A DNA stretch of 64,000 bases from Hysterangium stoloniferum (Eukaryota; Basidiomycota; Agaricomycetes; Hysterangiales; Hysterangiaceae). The notes under the pieces were generated by a model. It saw nothing but the letters and a program-made list of their open reading frames with translations, made no database searches and was not told where the DNA came from. Shown piece by piece: positions 14,766-27,208 of this stretch (position 1 is its first letter; each line of letters starts with the position of its first letter). The stretch is taken from positions 124,001 through 188,000 of the forward strand of contig WHVD01000003.1 in the NCBI GenBank assembly GCA_015178975.1. The letters are read 5' to 3'. The position numbers and the translations under genes are program-made.

Positions 14766-15666
14766 GGTGTCAGGAACCGGAAAACCTGCCGGCCTCCAGG
14801 CCTCTGGACCCCATCCTACATGCTCCCGACTCTCTATATTGTATAGTTACAACTGGAGTTCCTGCCGGAGCCTGCACATCAACTCGTTTATACCTGACTC
14901 TCTGTATGCACCCCACCTGTCTGCACCTAACCCTCTGTGTCTCATACACCAGTCCTCGGACTCCTCCAGACTCCACCCTATATACACCCGACACTCTGTG
15001 TCTTATGTACCAGTCACCGGACTCTGACTGGACTCCTGGAACCCCTCTAACAGAGTATAGAACCCCACTCCTGTTATGATCTGTCTCTGCGTCTCACACA
15101 CCAGTCATTGGAAAACCCACCAGACTCCACCAGACCTCCTGCACATCAAACCTGTCTATACCCGACACTATCTTGTGCACCAAGTCACCAGACTCTGACT
15201 GGACTTCCGGAGCCCTCTAACTGAGCCCCGCTCCCATTGTGGTCTAATGAACTGTCATATTTTGGACCCCACTCCCGTTCCGTTCCGTCCCTAATTCCCA
15301 GTTTGGTATTTACTTGTTTCGTTTTATGTATGTTTGATAGTTCTGCTTCTCATTAATACCAGATTTGGTATTATTACATTTCACAGTCTATATAAGTCTG
15401 CTATATTCATGTACTTAGAATCCAGTTTCAATCTCAAATAAGTTTGACCTTTGAACAAGCTTTCCCTCAATCCCAGTCTCTAGTCCTCTTGTCTGTCTGC
15501 ACACTCGATTCCCGGAACTCCCACAGGAACTCCGGAATCTATATCTCCTTGTATGCATTCTGTCAGCTTGAAATATGGATGCCCGAATGAGTGTACAAGG
15601 GTGCAGCCCATAAGCTGAAGCCAAGTCCATCTCGGTCGTACCCATTCTCTGGTAACTATTCTGACA
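14766..15666 (+). mobile_element. Divergent LTR-like sequence (family A relative)
   Basis: It starts TGTCAGGAACCGG and ends TATTCTGACA. It contains the CCCGTTCCGTTCC, TGGTATTTACTTG and TCTATATAAGTCTG blocks in the order found in family A LTRs, plus the shared core GGGTGCAGCCCATAAGCTGA. No target duplication was found, so the boundaries are approximate. Confidence 0.55.
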
Positions 15667-15768
15667 CCACACTTCCTTGTACTACTAATATCCCCAGAAC
15701 TTTCCCCAGACCTATTACCCGGGGAGTCTATGGGACTATTACCCAGAAAGTGTGTATTCGGAATATAG

Positions 15769-16080
15769 TTACTGGAGAAACCTCCACAGGACTATCCGTG
15801 GAGCCGTGGAGCATTTGTTCAGGAACTTAACAGTAGGGGAAAGCTTGGAGGGGTGACCACCAATGGACTTAGAGAGATGACAACAATGCTTGGAGTAAAG
15901 TCTAAAGACTGTGCCAATGCCATAACCAGTAGGAGCTGAAATGTGGCTAGCTGTATGGCCAGCATCAAGCAGTGAGAGGATATGATTCTGGCTGGCAAGA
16001 GACAAAGTGCACATTTTGTGAATTGGGACATTGCTAGTTGCTAAAGGCCATGTATTTATACTGCAGCACAATGTGGTCAT
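15769..16080 (-). pseudogene. Tc1-like transposase, N-terminal HTH fragment
   Basis: The translated segment SLASQNHILSLLDAGHTASH is followed by TGYGIGTVFRLYSKH and IGGHPSKLSP. This matches the first helix-turn-helix DNA-binding domain and linker of Tc1 transposases. The reading frame stops where the catalytic domain would follow. Confidence 0.75.
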
Positions 16081-16364
16081 GTGACATCATGTGACATCAT
16101 GTGATTTTGTTGATAGGACCCAGTTGGAGGTGAACAATCAACAAGGTCACATGACTATAAGCATTTATAGTCATCAATGCTGCCGGCCAAAAACCCTTCC
16201 AATGAGTCTCCTGTATATATATATTTGTAGTATTTCCATATTTGGAGCTTATGTAATGAAATTGTATTTCCACAATCTATATATGATAGAGCATGCTCAC
16301 AAATATTTTTGATATTTCTGCATTTTTATCCTCTGAGCTATCAAGGATATACATCTGAAGTACC

Positions 16365-16795
16365 TGTCACAAATCAACTATTCTTCAATAAAGTCGAATA
16401 ATATTCTATAGATCAAACTTGAAAGCCTCATTCGATGAAGTATATATTCGCCCTGTTGATGAAGTAAGAGGCTATTACCAGTCGTGAGAACTCACGGAAG
16501 TATTTGTCAAAGAAGGTACGACAAGTAGATTACTAGTATCACTAATTTACAGATATTTTGACTGACTTCCCTCACTCCTTTTGTAGCCCTTTTTATGCCT
16601 TTCTTCATATCGTTATGACTATGTTATGAACTAATAATGAAATCATACATGACGTTGAAATGAGACATGTCGAAAGAGATTCAATGGTGTCAAATAATGT
16701 TCGGGTTTGTCAAGTCGAATTTGATGAGTCGAAAGGTTGTCGAAAGTTACCTTTGAATATTTGTGACAATATTGTGACTTGTGATGGTTGTGACA
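16365..16795 (-). mobile_element. Solo LTR, family B, copy 1 (TSD GTACC)
   Basis: It is 431 bp, begins TGTCACAAATC and ends GGTTGTGACA. GTACC is duplicated at 16360-16364 and 16796-16800 and restores the Tc1 repeat when removed. A TATA-like CATAAAAAGGGC is read on the minus strand. The 8-bp ends are inverted (TGTCACAA/TTGTGACA). Confidence 0.9.
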
Positions 16796-16829
16796 GTACC
16801 AAACATTGGAAGGGTTTTTTGAGTCACTT

Positions 16830-17908
16830 TATATAAGGGCAATGATAGGAATGAAGGAAGTCAGTCAGAAAACCTGTATAATAATTATATTATTACTGTA
16901 TTATATAATCATCAAACTTTTTCTGAGCCTTTCTTCAACTTAATTATTCATGAACCTCTGTGTCTGTTAGGATACACACACAGGCCGGGTTTCCGGAGAA
17001 ACCCGCGGGATATCCGGTAGGACTTGGCTTCAGCTTATAGGCTGTGCCCTCGCTAGATCGTGTTGTCCAATTTCAAACAGACGGACGGGAGTCCTGGGGA
17101 GTCCTGGTGGGGTTCGTGGGTCGTAGGTCGTAAGTCGGAGGTCATGGGTCGTGAGTCGAGATAGTTGAGAGAGATAGATGCGCCGGAGCCCGTGGGCTCC
17201 GACTAGTGCGAGCGATGTGAATTAAGTAAGGTTTTAGAGCGGAAAATGTTATTAGATTATTGGGGGGAATCTAAGCTAATTTTCTGACTGGATTGTATGT
17301 ACAACATCTGCCAGTTTATATAGACCATGGAGTAAATGACATACCAAATCCAGTAATGGTGAAACAAAACTAACAAAACATGAAATGGGAATAGTAAACA
17401 CCAAATTGGTGTTAGGAATGGAGCAGAGTCCGAATCATGACAAAGCATAACCCATAACGGGAAATGGAGTGGGAGCGGAGTCCTAAATCATGACAGGTCA
17501 TTTGACTAAAACGGGAATGGGGATCGATTAGAGCGGTGACGGGATTCTGAGCAGGGACCGGTGACTGATGCGTGGGACGAAGACGGACATAGACAGAGGC
17601 GGAGTCTGGGGGAAGTCCGGTGACTGATATGTGTTGTAATGAGGTCGAACGTAATGAGTCTTGACGTAACAGAGTCCGGGTGGGAAATCCTATAAACAGA
17701 CGATTGGTGCTTGTAGCGCGTGGGGGCGTACGGGTTAGTGCCTGGAGTCCGGCGGGATTGTCCGGTCGTAACAGTGTCCTATCTTTGCCTCACACTTTAT
17801 CAACAGGACAAATTAATACTTCATTGAATGAGGCATCCATTATTTGATATTGTTGAATATTCTTTGATTGTTTATTTGACTTTATTGAGTAATATTCAAT
17901 TCATGACA
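16830..17908 (+). mobile_element. Decayed family B LTR, split by LTR-A copy 2
   Basis: GGAAGTCAGTCAGAAAACCTGTAT near 16857 and the closing TATTCAATTCATGACA near 17893 match a reversed family B LTR. The left end is truncated at the Tc1-b edge. LTR-A copy 2 interrupts it. Confidence 0.5.
16975..17773 (-). mobile_element. Solo LTR, family A, copy 2 (TSD GTGTC)
   Basis: It is 799 bp, from TGTTAGGATACAC to CGGTCGTAACA. GTGTC is duplicated at 16970-16974 and 17774-17778. It shows the site that is empty of the MITE found in copy 1. Confidence 0.92.
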
Positions 17909-17943
17909 ATACACCTGACTCTCTGTATTGTATGAACAATGCA

Positions 17944-18587
17944 CTACTGTAAAGTCTCTATTGGAGGCCCCTCTGGTTCTCCCTCACCAGCCACTGACTT
18001 ACTCCTCCTTGGAGCTAGTAGATTTGGCCCAGACCAATTTATAAGTCCAAAACTGTCCTGACTGTCCATCAGCATCCCTGCTCCTACTGGTACCCCCATT
18101 TCTGTTCTACTGTCATTTCTGGCCCACCCCTCCTCTGCTCAACAAGATGCCATTACCTTTAGAACATCCAAGATCCCTTTGAGGGTTTCCCCAATCTCCT
18201 TCAGCAGCTCCACCACTGACTCCAATGACATGGTTGCTAGACTGCAACCCTTTTTGCTCCTGTTGCACTTCACACAGGCCCTGTTGAAACCCATGGAAGT
18301 GCAATGGATGCCCACTGCTATGCATCCCACATATCATGGACCCCCTGAAACAGGAATCTTCCTATAAGGAAAAGGCATCAAGACAAAACAAATGGAATAA
18401 AATTACTCACTGTTTGGACCCCCTGACCTCCTCCTCCTCATCATCATTATCTTCATCCTCCACGATCATATGCCTCCTCTTCACCTGTAGAACAGATTAG
18501 CCAAGGTTCATACAAGAGGAAATGGGTACTCACCTTGGATGACCTTGCAATTCCTCTCCCTCTCCCTCTACCTCTATCCCTCACATT
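17944..18587 (-). pseudogene. Cys-cluster/coiled-coil protein gene, 3' part, split by a gypsy element
   Basis: This is the downstream half of a minus-strand gene whose first exon is at 27776-27963; an LTR element was inserted at ACATT. Visible exons are 18587-18534 (Arg-Gly-rich), 18484-18411 (acidic, DNDDEEEEV) and about 18362 downwards. The last holds a Cys cluster (CIAVGIHC, then ACVKCNRSKKGCS), a TGA just before it, and an amphipathic Leu-rich stretch (LESVVELLKEIGETLKGILD). The introns have GTGAGT donors. I do not know the function. The Cys spacing is reminiscent of fungal zinc clusters but is not a standard Zn2Cys6. Confidence 0.6.
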
Positions 18588-19175
18588 TGTTAAGTGCTGT
18601 GTCAGGAACTTATTTGGGAACTATTGGAAAGTGACTGGGAACTCTGAAACTTCCAAATAGGGTCAGGATGTCAGCTTTAGTTTATGTATGTGCTGTGCCT
18701 CTACACAAATGCTCAGAAGTCCTTAATTTCAAAGATGGGATTTATACTGGAAGATATGAATATTCAGAGTTCTGAAGAGTTCTGAATATCAAGCATACAG
18801 AGAGAAGGAAGGAATGAGAAATAAGTCGATATCAGATCTAATGTAAAGTACAAATTTGTGGAAACTAATATAAGTTGTCTTGTTATTGTACTACAAACTG
18901 AGATCACAATAAGACAGAAACAGTAGTGGGAATACAATAAGCGAACAAGTGAATGCTTGTCAATTGACAAGTTACCAAATGTGGAACAAGGATGAGATCC
19001 AGAAGTTCAGGAACTATGAATGTTCCATAGTTGGAAGTTTGGGAACTATGAATGTTCTGTAGTCAGAAGTAGGGGATCAGATACTGAGGCAGGAAATTGG
19101 ATCAGAGACTTGGGACAGAGGTCAGATGTTTCAGATGATGTCAGATATTGAGGTATCTGGGAATGGGTTGTAACA
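18588..19175 (-). repeat. Gypsy-2 3' LTR
   Basis: 588 bp, from TGTTAAGTGC to GGGTTGTAACA. It matches the right LTR along its length. An adjacent purine run on the minus strand (AGGAGGGTAC) fits the polypurine tract. Confidence 0.9.
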
Positions 19176-19360
19176 GTACCCTCCTGTTAGGCTGAAATCC
19201 CATAGAGGAAATTAGGTACTGAGCATTGAACCATTGGTTATGTATTATGTATCATGAAATTATGCAAATTTGGAAGTGGAGAGTTTTGGCTGCTGATCTG
19301 AGTATAAAAACTTCCAAATATTCAAAATAATGATTTTCTTTCTTTAACCACAACTTGCAT

Positions 19361-20544
19361 GTCAATTCACCATCCCTTGTTTGCCACCACTCTAGAAGAT
19401 TCAGATGCTGAAATTGCCATACTTGCTAAAATGTTGAAGGTCAAAGAACTTCAATGCAAATGACAGAAGATAGAGGTGTTGAGGTGACAGCAAGAGGAGG
19501 AGAGAGAGTTGATATGGGAATTGAAGGAGGCAGAAGAGGTGGAAAAATGTGAACTGGAGCAGGTGAAGGCAGAGAAGGAAGCAGAGGAAAAGAGGAAGGA
19601 GTGGTTGCAGGTTACGGAAGATTGGAGGTTGTAGGAAGAGGCAGAGAAGAAATGGCAAGATGCCATGGTGGAAGAATAGCAGTTGAAAGAGAAGTAGGAT
19701 GGAAAAGTAAGTGAACTGGAAGTATTCCATGTATTCCTGATAACGGTAGATAACAGCAGAAAGCCAATGAAGTGGATGAGGAGGAAGAGGCTAGGCCTTC
19801 AAGTCCAAAGGTAAATGTCTTTGTAAAAGTTCCAGGATAACACTAATTCCTGAAACAGAAACAAAAGACAAGGGCTCTGGAATGGATGGAGACTGCCAAT
19901 TAGATTCCATGTCAATGTCATGTGAATTGGGGCATCACTGTTGGAGACAGAAGGTAAAATGGGGCAGAACCTGCTTCCCATGTGCAGTAAACAAAATTCT
20001 GTACACTCTCACTGTGAAGCAGACTCCAAAAAATGACAAGGCTCAATAGGTCAAAAAGGCAGAAAAAATGGAGAACGTGGAAAAAGTGGCAGTTGAGGGA
20101 ACCTTAGGAATGGCCAAACCTGCGGAAACTGAAGTGCTGAAAATGGATGATGATACCAGCATTGGACTTCTCAGATATACCATTAATGGGATGGTATTTA
20201 TTGGGATGGAGTTAATGAAGGCTTGAGAGACCTTAGAGCACCATAATGATATCCAAGAGAAGGGTTTCCAGGCATTGAATCAGAACTTCTGGAAACAGAA
20301 TGGGTTCCTGGAAAAGGTAATGGTCAGCATCAGTATTATCATAGTTTCCAAAAGGTATGCCAATAAAGAAAAGGATGAGGCAAATGATCTGTTGGTGGAT
20401 TTTGTTGATAAAAGGTGGGTGTTAGGAGAAAGACCAAAAAGTGAAGATGGGGAGGTGCAGGAAATGGTGGAGAGTGTGGAGATTGTGGATAAGACAGCAG
20501 TTGAAGTGGAGGGAGGATTTGGAGTGCTGGAAACACTACGTTAA
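19361..20544 (+). pseudogene. Antisense coiled-coil/Cys-cluster ORF within Gypsy-2
   Basis: This ORF runs opposite to gag-pol and starts (MSIHHPLFATTLEDSDAEIA) 185 bp from the 3' LTR. A long Glu/Lys-rich coiled coil follows (EEERELIWELKEAEEVEKCE and similar), then a Cys-rich patch including RTCFPCAVNKI, then a C-terminal segment open from 20275 to 20544 (FWKQNGFLEKV to GFGVLETLR). Several in-frame stops interrupt it, many of them TGA or TAG one transition away from CGA/CAG/TGG. It resembles in design the split gene at 27963/18587. The function is unknown. The strand and position resemble the antisense ORFs known near the 3' LTR of some plant gypsy elements. Confidence 0.6.
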
Positions 20545-20967
20545 TTGTATTTTTATTTTAACTTGTGCAAATACTTTTTTGTATTGTGACTTGAAATTGT
20601 GTGAAAGAGTGTTGGATCGGAAGTGTCAGAAAACAGACAGGGAAGAAACAGAGAGAATCAGAGTGATGATAAAGGTCCAGGTTTACTAGGATAGGCAGTA
20701 TGGAAGTCAGTTACAATTTCCATAGTGTATCCAAGTTTTGTGGCCAATATTCATGAAGTTTCTTTTGTTAGAATTTGTGGGTTCGTAATACACTTGACTC
20801 GGTTTGGGTACAAAGAACGTGTTGCAAACATATGAAGTGTAGAGTACAAGTACCTAGTTTAAGTACCTACTACCAGTAATACTATACCCGGTTACCCATC
20901 AATCACATGCTACATTGTTTGCAAACCCAAAAAATCTAATATCTTTGTCAGTACATTTATAACCTGC

Positions 20968-21608
20968 TGTGAAGAGTGGTGGGTTCTGACCGCTCTATAT
21001 ACGAAGAATAGTGTTTATTCAACTACTATTAGAGAGTATTGACCGTCAGTACAATACTATAGACTACTAGACTGTTAGTACTAGTATAAGAACGCACAGC
21101 ACGCCTCAAGAGCAACTGTATAGTTGCTCGCGACGGCTTAGAACAGTAAGATAACGAGTTGACCCTTTACGGTACAACTAGTAGCTAGAAATAAGAAAGA
21201 TACTCAGCTAAAGACTGAGAGTCTAGGATAGAGTATTAGTAGCGTGAGTCGACTACGGTGTCGACGAGCGCAAAATCTTGAAAGCGGAACTCGACCTTAG
21301 CGGTTCGAGTTCAAAAGGCTATTAGTAGACTAGAGAATGCTACCTTTATGGTAGCTGAGATACTACCCTTGACACCTCTCGTTATTCGATGTCTGAGTCG
21401 TTACGAAGTGGTGTCTGCTGGGTAAAAAGTTGTCTATCGTTTGGCGCCGAGGGCGCCCATATGTATACACAAAGCTTCGAACTACAAATCAAGGTGTGCT
21501 CGAAATATAGAAAGAATATAAAGAAAGAGAATAAAAGGTAAATAATAAAGTACTATAATCTGGTTATTATTCCTTAGTCCAGGTATGCATATATGCATAC
21601 CCTTTACA
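20968..21608. mobile_element. Solo LTR, family C, copy 1 (TSD CCTGC)
   Basis: 641 bp, from TGTGAAGAGTGGTGG to CATACCCTTTACA. CCTGC is duplicated at 20963-20967 and 21609-21613. It is inserted in the chromodomain of Gypsy-2. Confidence 0.92.
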
Positions 21609-23815
21609 CCTGCCCATTTGACTAAATAAAGCAGTTTACAAGTATGTCAGTGATCATCAATTTTAGAATCCAAAATCTCGGAAGCTTTGTATTCAGGTTC
21701 TCCATCAATGATGACCAGAGGAGGTGGAGGTTGAATATGTTCTGGGATGTTGTTAGGAACACAAGGTTCTAACATGGAAATGTGGAAAATGGGATGGACT
21801 GCTTGCATACTTTCGGGAAGTTGGAGAGTCCAGGAAAGTGAGCTGGCTTGTGCTATAATCTTGAAAGAACCTAAGAATTTCTCAGCAAGTTTTTTAGAAG
21901 GTTGGGTAGTTTGGAAGAATTAAGCTTTTACAAAAACCTGGTCTCCAATTTTGAAGTTGGAAGGCAGGGTTCTGTTTTTATCTGCAGAATGTTGATAATG
22001 TTCCTGAGTGGAAGAAATAGCTCTCTGAAGTTCTTGATGTAACTCATTGAGGTCAGTAATAAATTCTTGAGCCCAAGTGGAAGACAAATCTCATTCAGGA
22101 TGTACTGCAAGATTAGGACTACAGTCAGTATATCCTTTATTGGTGAAAAAGGGAGAGATGCTGGTAGTTGTATTCAGAGAGTTATTGTAAGCAAATTCTG
22201 CAAGTGGAGAGATATTGTTCCAGGGTTTGGTTGACACATTCCATTTGTCCATCACCTTCCAGATGATATCCCAAAGTGAAGTGTAATTTCATATTGAGAG
22301 CTTTTCTGAGGGCCTTGAAGAAATGGGAAATAAACTTGGAACCTCGATCAGAAGTTACATGAGATGGAACACCATGTTTGGAAAATATATGAATGATGAA
22401 AAGTTCCACTAATTGCAAGGACATGATTGTATCGTGAGTGGGTATGAAAATTCCTTGTTTTGAGAATCAGTGTACAAAAACTAGAATGGATGTAAAGCCT
22501 TTGGAAGTTGGGAGTTATTCGATAAAATCTATGGAAATTGAGTTCCAGGGTTTTTCCAGTATTGGGAGTTGCCATACAGCTTATGTCTCTGGGATTTAGA
22601 GTGTAAGCAAGCGGTGCATGACTTACGGAACTGGGTTACAAAATCTCAGAGGTTGGGCCAAGTATATTCTCTTCAGATTAAACCAAGAGTATTGTTAATG
22701 CCATAATGTCTGGACATTGGATGATTGTGTTTGTACTGAAGTATGCAGAGTTGGAGATTGTCAGAGTCTGGAATGTAGATATATCCATTGAGACAGATAA
22801 AACCTTGAGAGTCTTGGGACCACCAGGGTTGATCAGGATTATTGGGAACTTCTAGGTGTGGCTTGAGAGCCAGATTGGAAGTAAGTGCAGAAAGGATATC
22901 ATGATGTAATTGATCAATGTCCATAATCATAATGCTATGCATAATTGGATGGTAGAGAGAAGTCACTTGGATAGATGCAGAAAGTTGCTGTGTTGTAAAA
23001 ACTGGTCTCATATTGTGCAGATTAACAATGGCATAGTTACTTTCCCCCTCTTTAGGATAGACATCCCATTGTCAAGTCATGGCATCCAGTTTTCCACCAA
23101 GATGTCCAGGTCAAAAATAGATAATCATGTTGAAAGCAGAGAGAAATTCAGACCAGCAGGCTTGCTGTTGGGTCAAAATTTTAGTGGTGGAAAAATATTC
23201 CAAATTTTTGTGATCAGTAATGATGTCAATGGGAGTTGCAGAACCTTCAAGGTAGTGCTGCCAATGTTTGAAAGCTTCGAAGATTGCCAAAAGTTCCTTA
23301 TCATGAATGTCATAATTGAGTTCAGAAACTGAAAGTGTGCAAGAAAGAAATGCAACTGGATGAATTTTACCATTGGAATCTTGAATGGAAAGAATCATGG
23401 CAATTGCATAGTTGGAAGCATCAGTTTCCACAATAATCAGAACATCAGGTTTCCAATGAGAAAGAATTGGAGCCAAAGTGAAAGCATTTTTTAGAGTCTG
23501 AAAAGCAGAACAGCATTTGTCATCAAAAACCCATGGTTGAGATTTACAGGTAAGGTGAGTGAGCAGTATTGTAATATCCAAATAGTTCTGAATAAAATGG
23601 CAGTAGAAATTTGTGAAACCTAAAATAACTGGATATCCTTGACTTTCTGTGGTTTGGGCCAATCACAGACAACTTGAACCTCAGTTTCATCCATATAGAG
23701 ACCATCAGTCTGATAATGAAACCTAAATATTCAATAGAATCCATGTCAAAATAGCATTTTTTACTGTTATTGAAAAGACCATTTTTTCAGAGTCTTCAGA
23801 AAACTTCACAGACCT

Positions 23816-24458
23816 TGTGAAGAGTGGTGGATTCTGACCGCTCAATATACGAAGAATAGTGTTTATTCAACTACTATTAGAGAGTATTGACCGTCAGTAC
23901 AATACTATAGATTACTAGACTGTTAGTACTAGTATAAGAACGCACTGCACGCCTCAAGAGCAACTGTATAGTTGCTCGTGACGGCTTAGAACAGTAAGAT
24001 AATAAGTTGACCTTTTACGGTGCAACTAGTAGCTAGAAATAAGTAAGATACTCAGCTAAAGACTGAGTATCTAGGATAGAGGAATAGTAGCGCGAGTCGA
24101 CTACAGTGTCGACGAGCGCAAAGTCTTGAAAGCGGAACTCGACCTTATCAGTTCGAGTCCAAAAGGCTATTAGTAGACTAGAGAATGCTACCCTTATGGT
24201 AGCTGAGATACTACCCTTGACACCTCTCGCTATTCGACGTCTGAGTCGTTACGAGGTGGTGTCTGCTGGGTCAAAGTTGTCTGTCTCTTTTGGCGCCGAG
24301 AGCGCCCATACGTATACACAAAGCTTCGAACTACAAAATCAAGGTGTGCTTGAAAGATAGAAAGAATATAAAGAAAGAAAATAAAAGGTAAATAATAAAG
24401 TACTATAATCCAGTTATTATTCCTTAGTCTAGGTATGCATATATGCATACCCTTTACA
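23816..24458. mobile_element. Solo LTR, family C, copy 2 (TSD GACCT)
   Basis: 643 bp and clearly similar to copy 1. GACCT is duplicated at 23811-23815 and 24459-24463. It is inserted in the RT of Gypsy-2. It contains the near-palindrome ATGCATATATGCAT. Confidence 0.92.
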
Positions 24459-25599
24459 GACCTGCTTGTCATGAAGAGCAGGATTCTCGGAAAATACCAA
24501 AATGTCATCCAGATAGACTATAACACAAAGTCAATCATGTCAGAAAATATATCATTAACAAAACATTGAAAAGTGGAAGGAGCATTGGTAAGGCTGAAAG
24601 GCATAACCAATCATTCAAAGGATCCATAGTGGGTTTGGAAAGCAGTCTTCCATTCATCACCTTCAGCAATTTGGACCAAATGATAGGCATGCTTAAGGTC
24701 TATCTTGGTGTAAATCCGAGCTTTCCATGGGGCGTTGAGTAAATCAGTAACAAGCAGAAGTGGGTACTTATCTTTCTGTGTTATGGAATTTAAACCTCAG
24801 AAATCAACACAGAGTCAAAGGGAACCATCCTTCTTTCTGACAAAAAGAATGGGTGCCCCATATGGAGACTTTGAGGAATGGATAAAACCTATTGATAAAT
24901 GTTCATCCAAGAACTCCCAAATAGACAAAAGTTCTGATTGGGACAATGGGTAAATAGGTCCTAAGGGTGGTTTGAACCAGGCTCAATATCAATTTTTTAA
25001 GTCATAAGGCCTATGTGGTGAGCTTTCTGCTTACTGAAAACATCTGTGAAATCATGGTATTTTTCAGGAACTCCTTCCAGGTCAGCTTTTAGCTCAGATA
25101 ATTCTGGAGTTGCAAAATGTCCAGATGCTTCATCAACTTTTAAGCTGATCAAAAAACACTGTGATCTATCCAGTTTACTCACCCTAACAAATGCCACAGC
25201 ATTGATGTGAGAGATTTTTGGAAATTCAGAGGTTTCGGTAGAAGCCAGAGATGTTATAGAGGCCAAAGAGGCTCTGGCCAGATTAGACACTAAAGGAGGA
25301 ATGGAAGTGTCAGGAATCTGGAAATTAATACTGCCCAATACCCAGTCAATCAGTTGAGTGAGCTAGTTGTATCCAAGAATGACCAAACAGCTAGAGTCCA
25401 ACTGTGTTATGAAAAAGTAACTATCTGGGATGTTCCACATGGGAACTGTGTAAGGATATGCAACAGGATTTCATGTGGGTGAGGGGATGACAAAGTCCCT
25501 ACCGAAATACATGTAATGACTAAGCTACTGTACAGTACTAAATAGCTGAGTGTAGTCAGACTGTGAGCACTCTCAACGGCTTGCAATATTCTAACAAAC

Positions 25600-27205
25600 T
25601 GGATAGACATGTTGCAGGCTTGAGTAATTGCTGTATTGCTAGTGCCGTCAAACAGATGCAAAAAAATTGCAGGGATAAAATGGAGTTTCAGATTATGTTT
25701 TGTGACAAAGGTGGTATCTACAAAACAGTGTGTGGAGCCAGAATCTATCAGAGCTCAAAACACTAAATTTCCAAGAAGGTCAGAAATGAGTTTTACAAAT
25801 AATGAATCAGAATTAGAGAAAGTGTTATGACCGTGTCGCAACCCGACGGTCCCCTAGGTTATCGCCACCTATCGACGATTAAAGTTATCGCTCAAGACAC
25901 CACATTGGAAACCATCGGTCTCCTGACACTATACCTTTGCGATAATCAAACTCCATTTATGCCCCCGTAAAAATATACTCATGCTGTCTGGTTTAACTCT
26001 GATACGTCCCCTTTTATTATGATGATCTGTTCTATCCTATGTTTCACACATGTCTATATATACTTGTAACCCTCGAACTATTTCCTTTTTTCATAATTCC
26101 GCTCTCAGTTATTTCACGGCCTCCAAACTAATAGTAACCTCCCATTCCTAGTCAAGCTTATTTGTCAATACCGCTTTCCACTCTTCTCCTAGTTAGTATT
26201 TTCTAGATGCTGGATACTTGTATATGAACCCACTGTAGTTGTAGTTATTAGGCAATCAGAATATCGACTCAGAATACCCTCTTACACCTCTAGAAGTCTC
26301 TTACTAAGTGTTTCTGTTATTCCACCTTCACGTGCGCTCGCTCACTCTGAGTCCCCAACACCTTGGCCCATCCTTTGGTCCCGATCGGTAATTCGCCGAA
26401 AGGTACTCATTAGGATTAGTTTTAGCCCGTCTGAAATTTAAGGATACCCAACGGATATTTGCGAGGGCGCAGCACATAAGCTGAAGCCAAGTCCTTCCGA
26501 TTGGTCTCTGTTGGCCTACCGACATTAGTCAGTTTTCAGTTCTTAACAGAGAGCAGATGTGTTGAGATGGATAATCTTGGAAACATGGAGAGAGTCAATG
26601 CAACCCTCTGTCCATGCAGATTCTGGAGAGTTGCTTACTCTTTTTTCAACTCTGTGGTGGGTTTTCCTTGGACATTGTAGTCGTAGTGGAAGTTGCCACG
26701 TGAGCCTTGGAAGAGTTAGACTTAACAGTGCAATTGGAAACCTTGTGTCTACCTTTTCCACAGAAAAGACAGAGGTCATTATCCATGCATCATTGTTTCT
26801 CCTTCAGGGTGAGTTTACCGTCAGAACCCAACAGGTGGGAAATGTTGGGTTTATCAGAAGTTGACTGTTTTTCTGGTTCAAACCAATTCTGAGTGGTATC
26901 CTTAAGATAAGAGAGTGTGAAGTTGACTTTTTGACTGTCAGATTTGAATGCAGCAGGTCAATCACAGAAATGGAAATGGCATTGGAGAAGGAACTCTGGT
27001 GTAGGATGGTTCTTTGCTTTCCTCAGCAGATTTCAGATAGTCAGCAAATTTCACAAGAGAGTTGATAAACATCATTTCAGTCAGTTCAGCTGGGGTTTTG
27101 GGTTGAGTGGTATAAAGTTGCAACAGGGATTGAAGTTAGGATGGTCCTTCAGCAGCTTTGCATTTGGGATCCATGATGAGCAAGTTGCAGAGTTGAGATC
27201 TGATA
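25600..27205 (-). pseudogene. Gypsy-2 gag region with zinc knuckle
   Basis: The minus strand encodes a CX2CX4HX4C knuckle (CLFCGKGRHKVSNC) near 26715-26760, preceded by a gag-like stretch in broken frames. An LTR insertion at 25823-26548 interrupts the region just downstream. Confidence 0.65.
25823..26548 (+). mobile_element. Solo LTR related to family A, in Gypsy-2 gag
   Basis: 726 bp, from TGTTATGACCGTGTCG to GTTCTTAACA, with the shared core GCACATAAGCTGAAGCC near the right end. The flanks GAAAG and GAGAG are a likely one-mismatch decayed TSD. Confidence 0.75.
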
Positions 27206-27208
27206 TAC

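Larger units (their letters stand above)
15769..16828 (-). mobile_element. Tc1-like transposon fragment (Tc1-b), 5' half
   Basis: The right end carries a Tc1 inverted repeat from about 16197 to 16828 (AAAACCCTTCC inside, GAAGGGTTTTTTGAGTCACT outside), split by a short LTR at 16365-16795. Inside it, the minus strand encodes the N-terminal part of a transposase. The other half of the element is missing. Confidence 0.75.
20850..25340 (-). pseudogene. Gypsy-2 pol: protease/RT/RNase H/integrase/chromodomain
   Basis: On the minus strand the RT core reads [19 protein letters not shown], then VYLDDILVFSENP. After a nested LTR, RNase H follows with ETDASNYAIAMILS and HPVAFLSCTLSVSELNYDIH. Integrase shows SRHYGINN and the DDE part SDRGSKFISHFFKALRKALN. 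The C-terminus holds a chromodomain (EYKASEILDSK, LLYLVKWAG) cut by a nested LTR at 20968-21608. Numerous stops and frameshifts are present. Confidence 0.85.

Noticed and set aside
16365-16795. Family B as a DNA transposon because of its TGTCACAA/TTGTGACA ends
   Set aside because: TG...CA ends, 5-bp TSDs at three sites and a TATA-like box fit a solo LTR better. Short inverted tips are normal for LTRs.
18139-18337. Separate small genes at 18.1-18.4 kb on both strands
   Set aside because: These are pieces of the split minus-strand Cys-cluster gene and its shadow frames.
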